Positions 34,926-48,481 of a stretch of 64,000 bases of DNA are shown here, in pieces. This stretch comes from Pomacea canaliculata (lineage: Eukaryota; Mollusca; Gastropoda; Architaenioglossa; Ampullariidae): positions 5,881,525 through 5,945,524 of the forward strand of contig NC_037593.1 of the NCBI RefSeq assembly GCF_003073045.1, given 5' to 3'. Within the stretch, counting starts at the first letter, position 1. Every line of letters begins with the position of its first letter. The notes under the pieces are model-generated. The model saw only the letters and a list, made by a program, of their open reading frames with translations. It was not told where the DNA came from and did not search any database. The position numbers were made by a program, and so were the translations under genes.

Positions 34926-35990
34926 TTACACTTCTCTAATCCTTTGAAGACTACCGGAGAGCTCGACAAATGTAGTGACAAGCCACAAGACCAAGAGATT
35001 AACAATGAAAAAGATCATCCCTTGACAAACACAAATACACAAGAGTATAATAAAACAAACACGATAACGATCTTGTGCAAAAGCATGGTAGCTCGATTGA
35101 TAATTTTGTGAAAACATGGAGGACATGTCTAAATCGAGTGTCAGACGACCGAAGGCACACATGATGAAATTCATTCCTATATTTGTAATTACAAAAAGCA
35201 ATAACTTCAGGTTCAAATAATCTGACCCGCTCTGACAACTTCTCAATCCCCTTGCCTCTAAATGATGTTCTAGCATGATTGTTTTCTGCCCGTAATAATT
35301 ATATATATTTCCTTTTAGCTTCCTCATTTTATTTCTCCTCAATCACTATTATTCCATGTTGTCCACGTGGTGTTTTATTACAGGCTTGTTAGGACCACGA
35401 ATCTTCATTTTGGCAAAAAGAATCTTGAATTGAGTTTTAACCCAAAAAATTGCACACCTCAAGTTCTTTAAGTTCTGAGAATCCTAAGGGCTGCTTTACT
35501 TCAAAATTATGTTTTTTCGGTCAATAAAAAATTTTAATAAAAATGAGAGGAAAATGGTTTACTAGTATAAACGGCCCTTGAGCCCAGGTTAAAGCCCATC
35601 GAACATCAGAGACAGGATGTTGTTTCTAATTACTTATAGTTACCTAATGAACATACTTCATACTAAACATTATATTTTTTCAAACTTTCAAGATAAGTGA
35701 CGATAAAAGGTCATGATATTTAACAAAAATAACTGCAAAGTTGGAGGAAGTCTCAAGAACTAAGAATGAATAAATGTGAATCATCATTGTGATCATCCTG
35801 AATATCATTATGATGATGACAATCGTCCTTGTTTTTTTCTGTATTGCAATAATGCTTTGGTAGTCATCCGGGAAGTCTAATACATCTCCAAATATATTCC
35901 TAGAAGTTAATTTCCTTCTTTCATGAGCCTGCGAGAAAGTATTGAACCTCCGGATGACATGCATAAATGATGGCGACACACGCGACACTC
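34926..35990 (-). other. Possible exons of an unidentified membrane protein
   Basis: Two minus-strand open frames lie in the same orientation. 35690-35940 follows a good acceptor (TACTTTCTCGCAG, exon edge about 35938) and encodes a charged segment ending FGDVLDFPDDYQSII. 34926-35325 encodes two or three hydrophobic segments (LLLFVITNIGMNFIM; VCFIILLCICVC; IFFIVNLLVLWLVTTF) resembling membrane helices. No family motif is certain. AT-rich DNA can give hydrophobic frames by chance, so support is weak. Confidence 0.15.
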
Positions 35991-38331
35991 GAGTGACAGG
36001 AGAAAATAATCTTCAGCAAGAATTCAGCAAGAAATGAGAAACCTGCCACAGGAACAAGCTGCAGGAAAGAAAGCTGGAGAAGCCATTACAGCAGATGTTT
36101 TGTCGGGTACACCACGGGTAGCTAATCATTAGTCTCGCTTTCACTCTCTCTCTCTTTCTTTGAAGAATTACAATTTCATCGTTTCTGTCTTATTTGGGGA
36201 GTGAGAGAGAGAGAATACTTATTAACAGGTTGCTGTACAATAAATGAGAATCACTTTTTAATTTAGTTCAAGCTGTTTAAAAATTCCAGCAAAGTGTGAA
36301 GCTCTCAGAATGTGAACATCTACTAAGTGTAGGTTAACCTTTTGAACTCCTGGAACATGATGGCTGTAGACAACTATAATAGTTTGATACTGAGTTAAAT
36401 TTCAGAATTTTTCTTATAGCTTACTCCTTGAATATATGGTATAAAGCCTTAAAATTAGAAATTGATAATTAAGTTCATGATAATTCATTTCCCTTTGAAC
36501 TATTCACATTGGAACCGTTATTAATAAAGAAGGCTTTTTTTCTTCTCTCCTTTTCCCTTTCTTCTTCTCTACCACTCAAGCATCAATTTCTTTCAGTCTC
36601 TCTCTGCTGAATCTTATCATATTTATTAATTGCTCTTTTATTTCTTTCTTTATATCTCATATAAATATAAACTATGCTATAGTTCAAAAAAATGACAAGA
36701 AGAGGTTACTAGCCTTATTATTCTGGCATCCATCAACTGACGACACTAAAGTCGTTTTACCAAGACTCACTCAAAGAGGACAGATAATCAACTTACATCA
36801 GCCTCTCACGGTATTCCAGTTCCTCCATCCCTGAGAACAAGACTCCTTGAGAGCCCGCGGCGCATCCATCTTTGACTGTGCAGGCCGTCAGACGAACTCC
36901 TTCACTGACGTGGCCGTCCCGCCAGCCGACCGACCAGCCGACCAGCCGACACGCACAAGGTAGAAGCTGCAAGCGTGTCCTCCCGTCCTCCACTTCAATC
37001 GCTGAACTCTCGGCTGACCTCGCGGCTCCAGATCAGCTTCCAAGTGAAATCTGATGTCTGCCAAACCGTCTCCATGGATACCAAACCTAGTCTCAACTCA
37101 CCCTAGTAGCCAAGCAAACTGTCTTCATTTCCAGTAACTTCATCAACTCGTGTTCTTTCCTTTTTGTCTTTCTTCAGAATGACCTGAGGCAGGTCCAACC
37201 ACGTAGTCTACACGTGAACTCCAATGACAGTTGTTGAAAGCATCCCGAGACAGTTGAAGGTATGGATGGAAAACGTTTTACCTTTCCAGATTTTTTTTTT
37301 TTTATTTAGTGGAATAGTTTCGAGAGAATGTGAATGCTGCAGTGAACATGGAGCATCACGCTCATTCCTGCCTCGGGGTCCTTCAGCAGCGCGGCATAAC
37401 TTCAGTGGTTAGGGTTGCAGTGCAGCGGTGACTGCTGCTGCAACGGTGTACGCTCCTGCAAGATGCGGCACTGCAGCCTGCGGACACCATTAGCTGACGT
37501 CTGCTCTGCTCCCTCTCTCCTCCATCTCTCCCTCTCTTACTCTCTCCCTCTATCGCTTCTTCTCTACCCTCTCCCTCTCTCTCCCCCTCTCAGACTCCAG
37601 CGCCCTCTAGTGCACGGCCGGCCGGACCGTCGTCACTGCGGCTACTCGCCGCCCGTCGTCAGGGTGTCTGCGTGTCTCAGTGACCACGTGTAGCATCCCC
37701 ACCGTTCTTAACAGGGCAAAGTGCGGAAACCTCACACCTCAGAAGTGCCCCAAATCCCACTTTACTGGCATTGGTTTTAGAAACAAGTCCTGGCATTGGT
37801 TTGGGAGATGGACTTGGACTCGGTTGACCGTCGTTTCCGTCCTCAGCGTTCCCCCAAATAATTTGTTGTTTCCTATGACATTCGACCACAAGTTTGGTAA
37901 ACTTGGTCAAACATTTGATGACATAAGACTGGTTATTTTTAGTCATGGGTGGTTGTTAGTAGATAGTCCCATGCTGTACTTGTTTGTTTACCACGTGTGA
38001 TATACGGAAGAGTGTAAGAATGTCGCTGTTATCACGAGTTGTAGACAGAAGTGTGTTCGAGGGGTAAGAATGTGTTGGTGTTACCACGTGACAGGAGGAC
38101 AAAAACTGTAACACAACCTGCGTGACTCAAAAGATTAAATGCAAACGCAGACCGTCCTGGGAAAGTCGATGTACCATTCCCCCGATTCGTCATTCCAGCC
38201 ACCCGCCCGCCCTCCACCTCACCCCCCAGTAAAAGAAATGAAAGAAAACTGCCCGCACGTGATTTCCTGCTTCTGCCTCTTTAGGACGCAAGGCGCGTTA
38301 AGACTTTTCTATGTTCCCCCCTTACCAAACA
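35991..38331. other. Intergenic DNA, no supported gene
   Basis: Contains a C/T-rich tract at 37500-37600 and several GC-rich patches (36850-37030, 37600-37680). No coding exon or named element was recognised. Confidence 0.3.
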
Positions 38332-38432
38332 CTCCCACCCACACCCACACCCACACCCACCCACACCCACACCCACACCCACCCACACCCACACCCACAC
38401 CCACACCCACACCCACACCAACACCCACACCC
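38332..38432. repeat. (CCCACA)n microsatellite
   Basis: About 100 bp of CCCACA-type units with small interruptions; its Thr/Pro and Gly/Val reading frames are artefacts. Confidence 0.95.
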
Positions 38433-41400
38433 GCTCTAATCCACTTTCTACCGCGTGCAGTCAAAGACGTGAGGCGGGCGACAAGGGGAGGTCTACAGCC
38501 CTCCACTAGATTCCAGCCACAGGGTGAGGCGTCACCCAACCTTCCTCTCACCCTCCTCCAACTCCCCACTATCCCCATGGCTACCCTCCCTCTCCCTCAG
38601 CCGTTATTGACACGTAGTCCGCACGTCCGACGCTCTCCTTACGATGAGCAACAATTCATCCTCTCTCCGCCATTTTTTCGGTTCGTTTCCTTTTTATTCT
38701 GCTTCGTTGTCGTGATCTGTTACACAAGTAAGTTTTTGTCAGTGTAGCAATGCCAAACGATAATTCGGTCATTAGGAGCTGATGGCCGTGAAAGACTGAC
38801 CGGTCAGGTTTGTTCCTCCCCTCCTCTCTCTCACTCCGTCCTTCTGCCCACTGGCTTGACTAACACGGGTCAGTCTTGGAGTGACAGGCCAGGCCCTAAG
38901 TTTCCAAATGTTAGGGGTTGTCACCTCCATCTGAGTCATCGTTTGGACAAATAGGATGTAGTCAAGGCCCTCTACAGAGCGAAGGAAGCTTCTTAACGAC
39001 CTCATTAACTGTCAACGCAAATAACTCCATTGTTTTCTTACCTTCTGTCTTTTGAAAAGTTCTTCTCAAGCCTTCCATTCTCGATGTACGATAAAAGTTT
39101 TCTCAGCTAACATGGCTCTGAGAATAGATCAAGTCCGTCTGGGCAAGACAATGATAAAATAGCAAATTCTGGCAGAAAGCTTTGTTGATGTTGTGTACTG
39201 TTGGTGTGGTGAGATTATTTGATTGCATCTTACCTAGCTTTCTCTTCAGATTTTCTAGAAAAAGTGAAAAATCGTGTCTGCTCGCATCAACTCGCTGCTG
39301 GCAGTAGGTGTACAGGATGGAGGGAGGTGGAGGCTTGGCATCAGATCGAAGGGATACTGCAGGTGGCGCTGTGCCCCACACTGGAGGCCATTTTGTTTCG
39401 GAAATCCAGTCTGCCAGTCGTTCTACCCGCAGACTACAAAGCTTCTCCTGTGCAGCCACAGGTTGGAGGTGTGAAACAATAATAAACAAAAATAAACAAT
39501 AACAAACAACACGGTTTTTGATGAAAACCAAGCCTTGATCCCATCACGTGACGCCAGCAGAAAGGGGACAGCACTCTGCAGGAAGCTGTAGATAACACCG
39601 TGTGTGTGTGTGTGCAAGACATCGTTTTATGGGAAGAACATTGAGTTTCCCCGCATGATGCCCCCAGAGACACTCAGCCTGCCCCTGTAGTAGCCCTATT
39701 ACAGACTAGTGTTGTCAGCCTCACATCACCCAGAAGGAAATAACGGGCTGCACGTGGTGGGAGCGGTTGTCGTTCTCTCGTCTGAGAACCAGACACCTGT
39801 AGCGCCTGAAGCTGTCTCGCAAATAATTGTCTTTGTGGCAAGACTTTCAGACGCTCAAATGGTATACATCCATCAGGAATGTGTCCTTGTCCCCCACCAC
39901 TTCCACCTCCAATCCACCCCCAATACATGTTTCACCAGTTTCACTATTTTGTTCTTACTTTGTGGTCCTGATTGGTTTATTGGCATTATGCAATCTTTAA
40001 TTTTTTTTTCAAAAGTGACTAGGCAGAAATGGCCAGTGTGCTTCGTTAACTAACTAATTATTCTTAACTCTCGATATAAACACTTCATTATTTTCTCTAC
40101 AAAACATTTATTTTTCAATTTATTCTCCATGTGTTCTCCCAGCTTTCTTCTCCCTTGTACGAAGGAACATTTGCAGTGAGTTTTGCTCTTGTCTCTTATC
40201 CATGATCTTGAATTTTCTACCCTCAGTTTTAAGTAAGTTTAGAATGCTATCGTCTGCCGTTTGTGAACATTTCCTTTCTGGGTGAAAAACAAAGAAGCTG
40301 GCATGTGAAGTAGACCGATTTGTATCATATATACTTATTATATAGCATCGATATTCTCACATATACACATGACAATGGTTGTCTCTTCAAAATTGGATGA
40401 AAGTCTGTTGGCAGCCAAGAGGTCTGCCACATGTGTGTGGTCACAAAGATCCGAGGGACATTTAAAGAAAGACAAACAAGAACTTGGGGACCTAAAGATG
40501 GCGCCACTAGCTTCTGTTTGCTAATCTATTCCTTAACAGAAAAGAAGTCCAGGATGGAGTATTTTGAAGAAGACATGAGTTAATCTTGCGAATATCTTTT
40601 GTAGTTTATATCTCCAAAATATAAATGATGATCGAATAAGTCTACTGCTGTCCTTTTTTATGCCTTTGATAGTTTATCATTTTCTTACCCAGACGGACTT
40701 GCCAAGACGGTCTGATCTGTTCTCAGAACCATGGTAGTAGGACATTTGTATCTTACATCGTGAATGGAAGCCTTCAAAAGAACTTTTAAAAAGACAGAAA
40801 GTCAGAAAAACCTAAAGCAAGTGGAAATCAAGGTGATCAAGATCAGGCTGAATAATGATGATGACTAGTTTCAGTTCACATCCTTGAAAGAGAGGTTGAT
40901 GGAGAAAGATGATGATGTCACGGGTGTACTGGGGCTGCAACGGGCGATGTGTCATGCACGCTCGCGATGTCAACACAGAGTGATGGGCTGGGTGAGTGTG
41001 GAAAACATATCAAACAAATAAAATCTGCAGCTCACGTGAAGTATTAGTGTGTGCATCAGCAAAACACTATATCATTGACCGAATTCTCACAACTATGTGT
41101 GCGTGCGTGTGCGTGTGCGTGTGTGTGCATGTGTGTGTGCACTTTTATCGTGTTCATTGCTTTTTTCCCCTCGTCAGAAATCGGTCTACCACGCAAAAGC
41201 AATAGGACTTCCCTTCTTCCTTTTTCTAATTTGTTATTTTGTCACAGTGTCTTTAGAAGTTAATTTCTTTGATCATGTGATCTGTAGGTAGCTATTCTCT
41301 TTTAACCCCTTACATAATGTGAACCAATATTTGGTTGAAAGAGAACATTTTTGTGCGTCTTGTTCGACTCCCTGACGACCTGCCCCTTGAAACCTTCTTG

Positions 41401-44400
41401 TCTCTCACTATTCCAGTTCAGTAAACTCGTTTATCTTTCCTAACTGCTCGGGTTCATAAAAGTCGTCTTTGGAGACTTCTTCATTTCACGTGCTGTCCAG
41501 TTTCTAGACTAAAACGACGGCCTCCTGGTAGACACCCGTAGAAAGACATAACAGCTTCGTTTTAAACTTGCCAGTCACTCCTGGAGTAGTCTCCCCTTCT
41601 TTGGAAGTCTCCTGTGGGGAAGGTGGAATCGAATTTTTTTTTTTTTTTTGTCATTTATTCACTGTTTGTCATGTTTTGTCCATTTGAGAATGAATGCTAC
41701 TTAATCAGATTTTGTCATGCTCCGTTTAAACCTGGGGATAAGAGTCTAATTCCACCAATAATCGGAAACTGATGGATAGACCTGCTGGCTCTGCTTGGTA
41801 TCGGCAAACTTCCATATTGGATCTCGTTGTATTTTCCTATTTTATATAGTTAAATTGTCATTTTCTCTTTTTTGTTTCCTTAAACTGCTTCAGTTCTTTG
41901 ACTTCAAAGCTGAGAAGGAGGATGCCAATCTGTGTTCAATTCTAGTTTATAAGACATGAGGATGATAAAGATGGCTGTGGGATTTCTTCAGCAAGTTCTA
42001 TTACAGGGTGCAAGATCTATCCAACAGGTTTAAATTAGTGAATTTCTTAGTTGTATGATTTCTGTTGTTTTCCATGGAAATCCCGCATGTACCCAGGGAC
42101 ACGACATATAAAATGGCCGCCTATGTGTGACCGAGGTCTGCACTCACATGCTACATGTAATCTTGCCTCACCCTTCTCACCCCCAATTCCTGTTAGCCAT
42201 CAGTATATCATCCTCATCATCACATTACCGTGGAAGACCTAACTTTGTGGAAATGTGTACTTACTAGCTGTAATGTTCTTTCGTAGATGCCATTTCCCAT
42301 GCCCACCAGCGCCCTCTGGAGCCCAAACAAACAGCTGCCATTATCAGGTTGCCATTTATATTGGTCTATAGATGCCTGTCGGACATGTGCCAGTGTTTGC
42401 TTTCTCATTAAACTTTCTGCTGACACCAGTCCTATTGATCAGTCCATTCCTGGACACCGTCTCTTCCGCAGACAACGAGTTGCAGTGAACCATCAGTCCT
42501 TGTCCTTCAGCATTTGTTAAACAAAGGAAATGTCTAGTAACAGTAGACATTGTGGCCTGCAGTTAGGGCTGAAAGGTTCATCCTGGAAATTAAGTCTGGG
42601 GTGTCAACATTTGGAAGCGTTAAGTAGGTTAAAAAGATTGATGACCAGAAGGCTAAAAGGTCAAGGTTCTGGGAGGACGAGGTAGACTTTGAGAAGGCCG
42701 ATGTGGGAAGATGAGGGGAGGTTAGTTGTTGCTGTGTTTAAGAGGGAAAGTGTTTCCACCTACAGACGATTTTGGAAGGTTATTGTTGAGAAAATTAGTT
42801 TTCAAAGTTAATATTAAATAAGATTTTTATTAGGTGCTGAGAAGTTAATACAGAAAAGATCGCGAACTGAGAGTCAAAGTGGAATGTTGACAAGGCTAGA
42901 ACAGTGCTTGAGACAAATAATCTGAAAGATAACAATTCTTGGCTTTGACAACATTAACCTCCATGGTCATTGGTTGGCTGAAAGTTTCATCTTTTCTTTA
43001 ATATCTTAGAGAGACAGTAAAGAGTCCCAGAGAAAGTAAAGATAGCAGAGGATGATAAATATTTCAGTTTATTTACAGAAAAACGAGGCCAGACGCAAGC
43101 AATTGTCCAATTTTCTTGTCCACAATGAAGCATAGAACCATAAACAACCACAACAGATAAACAATCGACTGCGCATGCGCAGTGCTGTACGGCCCCGGAT
43201 GTAGGTCACGATCGCCAATGATTGTAAAACTCTCGAGACAATTCATCTTCATTCTGTTCCTGCAGTTCCGAGAGTGAAGGGCTCCTGACATCTGTGCTGG
43301 GGCTACAGGTCGCTGTTGAGGCTGTTTTATTAAAATTTACTAATGATAATTAAAAGTAAACAGAATCTGTGACGCCGCTCTGAGAAAACATGTCCTTCAT
43401 GTTCTAGCAGCTTTTTCCACCGGACTCCATATGGGTTAATTCTAAGTGGAATAAATATCGTCTAGAATGTTTTTATCACAAAGATTTCTTTCGTGAGCCC
43501 TTTGTAGACTGCCTGTGACAGTTTGTTGAAGTGATACACCAAAGCTACGAGACCTTCTCTTGAATCTGAGGCCTTAATTAAGAGGAAAGATACCTTTGAA
43601 CCTTTGAACCGCTCTGTGTGTCGTGGGGGGGGGGAGTTAGAGAGAGAGGGAGAGAGAATGTTAGAGCTATAATTTCAGAGAAGATCAGGGCTGTTACATA
43701 TTAACAAGTTGCCTGCTTTGCATAAATCAAGCAACTCGTTCTGATCGGACTTCTGTTTTATTTCGTTTGCATTTTCCAAAGCCCAACTCTGTTTAAATAC
43801 GAAAAAAAAACCCCACCAGGAACCAATATTTTACCATAAAAATATTTATTCTCGCCTTTCTCGCTGGCCAAGAATCATTTTCATGCTTTGTAACGAGTAT
43901 CCAGGAATGGTCCCTGCCATCAGTCGGATCTGTAACCTGACCACGAATTTCATCTGTCTGACCTGTAAATGTGTGCTCTTCATTTTGAAATGTTAGCTGC
44001 TATCCTATTCCAGTCTGTGGCAAGACTCTAGCTCTTGCATTATTTGGTGAATTATCTCCCTGTCTCCCCCAGAATAGCAACTATTCACCACGTGACTCTC
44101 TTAATGCGATTTCTAAACGACAGCAGGAAGCAATTTCTAAATCCGGTTTCTAATTAGACCTAACTAAAAATAATCTCTATGGTCCAAAATTCTCTTGAGA
44201 GGAAGCCCTATTTTCTGCTTTGGAAACCGAGGGGACATCCTCAAACAAAACCTCCCGCCATCATGGTCTGCTTCTCTTACAATCTCTCCTCTGTTCTCTT
44301 CACTGTAACAGACAGAAATGTACCCATACAGGTACCCATATCGGTATGTTTATTGTGCACTTGATAGATTAGAGAAGGCGTTGTTATGTTTAAAAAAAAA

Positions 44401-45110
44401 GCTGGTGTGTCTGACTTTTATTATGAGTCATGGCGGACGAATAACGCCCTAACCGCCAAAACACGTCACACCAACGTACAACACTTCCAGCAGCCTGTAG
44501 ACAATGTGCTTTAGTTTCTAAAGTAACAAGTCTCACTCTCACCAAAATAAATCAGATTTAATCCGTTGTTTCATCAACACAGCTGTAATTAGTTCATCTA
44601 AAATGTCGCTCATTACTTAGTTTCAAAGAAGCCTTACTCCTCTCCTATCCTAAGATCGCTAATTAAAACTTTTCAGACTTCTTTCTAGGACCACCGATGT
44701 AATTTTTTTTTTTTTTTTTTTTTTTACTTTCTGCGTCGTCTTTATATGAAGCCAACGGTCGAATGTTTTGTGTAGGTCGGAAAGGACAAAGGGAAAATCG
44801 AAGCTCAGACAGTTGAGATGAAATAACTTCATTAGAGGTAAATGCGCAACAAACAGGTAACAAGAGGAGGCGGCGCCTTTGATTTTCTCCAGCCTCTCGA
44901 ATGAATAATCAGGATCTACAAGATGCCGAACCTCCTTAAAGCAACCAGATATTGAAGATTTCCTCTTTGAGAAGCTCGAATAGAACTAGTAGTTAAGTGT
45001 AATTGTCACAAACCTATTAGATATACACCTAGAAGAAAGAAAACAAGATGGTTATTGCGCTTTACCACATTATCAAAGGCAGGCTCAAAGGGTTTTACCA
45101 AAAAAATAAT
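38433..45110. other. Gene-poor intergenic DNA
   Basis: About 6.7 kb in which I find no convincing exon. It holds (GT)n at 41097-41141, poly(T) at about 41634-41649 and 44702-44725, a G-run at 43626-43634, and an NRF1-type palindrome TGCGCATGCGCA near 43170. Confidence 0.35.
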
Positions 45111-45116
45111 GTTGCA

Positions 45117-45225
45117 AATGATGATGATGGTGCTGATGATGATGGTGATGATGGTTGTGATGGTGATGGTGGATGGTGATGGTGGATGAGGATGGAGGAG
45201 GATGATCGATGATCGATGATGATGT
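45117..45225. repeat. (GAT)n/(GATGGT)n microsatellite
   Basis: Imperfect GATGAT and GATGGT units over about 110 bp. Confidence 0.9.
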
Positions 45226-45982
45226 GGAACTGGTCTCAAAGTTCATCGCGGTAGTGCAACTACAATGTATTCGTTTTGAGAAGAAGGCGAATGCCATCAG
45301 AGATGCGATCTGAACCTCACCATTGCAGGAAATCTTTCTAAAATCAATAAGAACATTCTGGTTGCAAAAGTTATGATGACATTTGTGTGGAAGCTCAACT
45401 CGCGATCTCTAGTGCAGTAGCTAACATTGGCAAACACAAATACCATTCCATCCGCACAACGGTTTCTACAGCATCACACTAACGGTCATTTGTCAGGCTT
45501 GCTTCCTGCAGATGCACCCTGGCAGCCATGTCAGACATGCGCACGAGGCTTGCTGTAGCAGCTCATCAAATTTTTCTGGAGCAATTGCAGAAAAAGAATC
45601 AGAATCTGAAATGGACGCAGCTGATGCATACACTTAAATTGTAAGAAATGAGAAAATGACTCAGAAGAGGAAGTAGAAATAAACTAGTCCAAAAAAACTA
45701 AGAATGACACAGAAACACAAATCAATCCAGGAACGAGGAAGAGAGAAAAAGAAAAGATAGAGAAAGAGAGTAGGTTAGTAAGCAGGAGTAGTGCTCACTG
45801 ACAAAATGCGTTTTTAACGAATGTTTCAACGTATTCACGCTATAAATAATTGAGAAAAGAAATGAGCTGTTATCTACAAATGTTAGTGACCAACATATTT
45901 TGTTTTTAGTGTGAATGTGTGTGAGAGTGACAGCTTTGAGTGACGTTGCAATAGACTGAATAGACCAACGTGGAAAGAGATA

Positions 45983-46084
45983 CGAGGTCTGTCTGAAAAG
46001 TAACGGGACTAATGAAAGTTTATTTTTATGGAATTGAAATAATTTGTTGTGATGATAGTTCTGTCACTTTTCAGACAGACCTCG
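45983..46084. mobile_element. Mini mariner-type element (102 bp)
   Basis: The ends CGAGGTCTGTCTGAAAAG and CTTTTCAGACAGACCTCG are perfect inverted repeats of 18 bp, and the sequence resembles mariner-family termini. A TA precedes the left end (45981-45982), but the right flank reads AC, so the target duplication is not intact. With about 66 bp between the ends, it can fold as one hairpin. Confidence 0.65.
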
Positions 46085-47888
46085 ACAGAAAACTGACACA
46101 TCCCTTGCTTCTTCCTCATCTTTGTGTGTGATTTTCCACTACATTCGCCATTTGCATAAACAAACTCCTATGCACCCACAATGCACTCAAGATTTAATAG
46201 ACTCCACCGCTCCAGACTTATCTCTCCTACCTCATCTTCTCTTTCTTCTAGGGTTGGGGGACTAGGGTGTACTTAAATACGTGTGTCGCTTAGTCACCTC
46301 TATCTTATCAAAGTAAATACTAATTCATCAACCTGTTGACCAGAGACAGCGGGTCGTTTCATGCTCAGTTTATCTAACACTCGCGAGGCTCTGAGCTGTC
46401 CTTGACGAGTTCATTTGTCTTAAAGATGGCAGACAACAGAAATATTACCAGCAGCTGGCTGTAATTTTATTTTTATGTCACTTGTATGGGGATTGGGGGA
46501 CAACCAACATTCTATAAATCGCTGACACTCAAATGATGGCCGTACACAATGGCGGTGTCGGCGAGGGGGTCACCGGGGTCACAGCAGCGATACACCACAG
46601 TGACGTCACGAGGCTAACGGTGCACCTCGCCCACGTGCTGCTGGGTGTTGGAGGATCGAGGAATGGTCTGGAGAGGGGATTCTTTCTCCTTCAAAAGGGC
46701 TCCTACTCAATTATTCCACACCGGAAAAAACCCGTAATTCGAGTTTACAATGAACAATGGAGATTCACAAGTCGTGACTCAGGCTCGTCTTCCTTCGCTA
46801 TCTCTGGCCTCAGTACTTTTCCAACCTCGTTTCCGCCGAACATTCTACGGCTGAGCAATGTTCACCAAATACTTGGTTTCATGGTTAACCCTTTTCCCCT
46901 CTGACATTCTCATTCATTCTTCCATACATGCTTTCTTCTCTTGCAGTTCAGAAGTAGCGAAGGGGTTAAACTAACCTAAACCCGTGGAGGCACGGACTGG
47001 TCCGTGGCAATCATATAAAAATAAAGGCTTCCCGATAAATAAATCATTTCTTGTTTCCCAAGACTTCAGCCCGGTCGGATCTTCACCTTCAGCTGCGTAC
47101 AGAGGTAAGGAAGATGGCAGGCGAGGTGAAGGATGGTATGGCGGGTAGAACAGACTATTGGACTCAGGGTTGAGTATTTACATAGTTTATTTACAGTAAA
47201 ATAACTACAGATGCATAAATAACTAGTGTTCTGTAGATATCAAACTCTACATCTGTCTATCGTCTGCCCCACCCTCCCATTTCTTCTTTCTGCAAATTTT
47301 TTGAAGTTATTTTATTTATTTACAAATTTATTTGGGATGACATCGCGACAAATAAAATGTTATATAAACCCCTCATACTGGACCTAAGTTTCGCCGGGGA
47401 ATATGATGGAACCATTCATCAGTTCTGAATTTCGCACACCTGTGCCAGCAGCAGACAGGAAGAAACATCCGGAGGGAAAAATGTACAGTCGTGTTCGTTT
47501 AATGCCACTTGAAACTAAAACCTCTATGGTAGTGTCCATTTATTTTATTCAGAAATGTGAGAACTAAATGTACTTTGAATGGATCTCTGTCTGCAAATCA
47601 CGTGCTTTCAATGTTTCTCGTCCGTTGATTCTCGTCTTGGGAGAGGACTTGCCGCCAAGTGATGAGGTCGGACACGAATCTCCTCTCAGCAGGCGACGAG
47701 TCTGTCACTCGGGTGGCCCCTGTACACAGGGTGGTATATGGAACCGACAGTAACCTGCGAGAACTTTGTGGTGTTGTTAATTCATGCTTAGTGAAGCTAT
47801 TATTATTTTAACACTTACCCCGTTACTGACCTGAGAATGAACCGCATTGGGTAACCCCTGACCTCCTTATAGCGTCTGGGAAACAATT
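46085..47888. other. Intergenic DNA upstream of the GUSB array
   Basis: Includes a GC-rich patch at 46530-46680 with an open frame of about 120 codons lacking any motif. No supported feature. Confidence 0.35.
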
Positions 47889-48035
47889 GTGTTTGTTTGT
47901 TTGTGTGTGTGTTTATGTTTTTGTGTATTTTTGTTTGTGTTTGTCTCTGTGTTTGTTTGTTTGTTTGCTTGCTTGTTTGTTTGTTTGTTTGTTTGTTTGT
48001 TTGTTTGTGTGTATTTTGTTTGTGCTTTTGTGTTG
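47889..48035. repeat. (TTTG)n microsatellite
   Basis: TTTG and TTTGTG units, the purest block at about 47956-48006. The Cys/Leu/Val frames across it are artefacts. Confidence 0.95.
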
Positions 48036-48269
48036 GTGTGCCTGCATGCGTGTGTCACACGTCAGCGATTTCTCAGTTATCGCACAGAAAAAATATCACA
48101 GCCATTAGAAAATTCTGAGATATATTTCATGATTATTTCAAACACTGCTCCATTCTGAGACTCTAACTTATCTTCAACGCAAAAACCACTGGGTGCATTC
48201 AGTATGAGGTCGTTGCTGTTGTATGGGTACCCACTTGTAAAGACACGTACCTACTTGTCTTTAGTCTAT

Positions 48270-48345
48270 AATATATAGGCAGTAGAGCAGCTGATGCTTT
48301 CCGCTCGGGTCAAGAACCCATGCAAGAAATATTGATGCAAGATAA
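48270..48345 (+). mobile_element. tRNA-like sequence (SINE head candidate)
   Basis: GGCAGTAGAGCAGCTGATG is followed by CGCTCGGGTCAAGAACCC, resembling a D-arm and T-arm of a degenerate tRNA about 140 bp upstream of GUSB copy 1. No tail or second copy was identified. Confidence 0.25.
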
Positions 48346-48426
48346 TGTCAGATGAATCACTTGTATGTTCTAATCATTTTTTTTTTTATTTCCAGCATGA
48401 ACAAAAGAAGTAAGGCTGGGGAGGTT

Positions 48427-48433
48427 TATAAAA
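48427..48433 (+). promoter_or_regulatory. TATA box of GUSB copy 1
   Basis: TATAAAA lies 55 bp upstream of the ATG of copy 1. Unlike copies 2 and 3, no CACGTG follows it. Confidence 0.65.
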
Positions 48434-48481
48434 CGGCTCGTTCTCCCAAAAACTGATCACACGACGGGTTAAACGCACACA

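Noticed and set aside
39103..39531. Minus-strand frame that looks like a secreted protein (hydrophobic leader ending VAAQ)
   Set aside because: The frame begins at TTG, not ATG, the first in-frame ATG is far downstream of the hydrophobic part, and no acceptor or domain was found.
46533..46904. 123-codon plus-strand frame upstream of GUSB
   Set aside because: No motif, starts in low-complexity Val/Gly-rich sequence, and is not joined to GUSB, which has its own TATA box and signal peptide.
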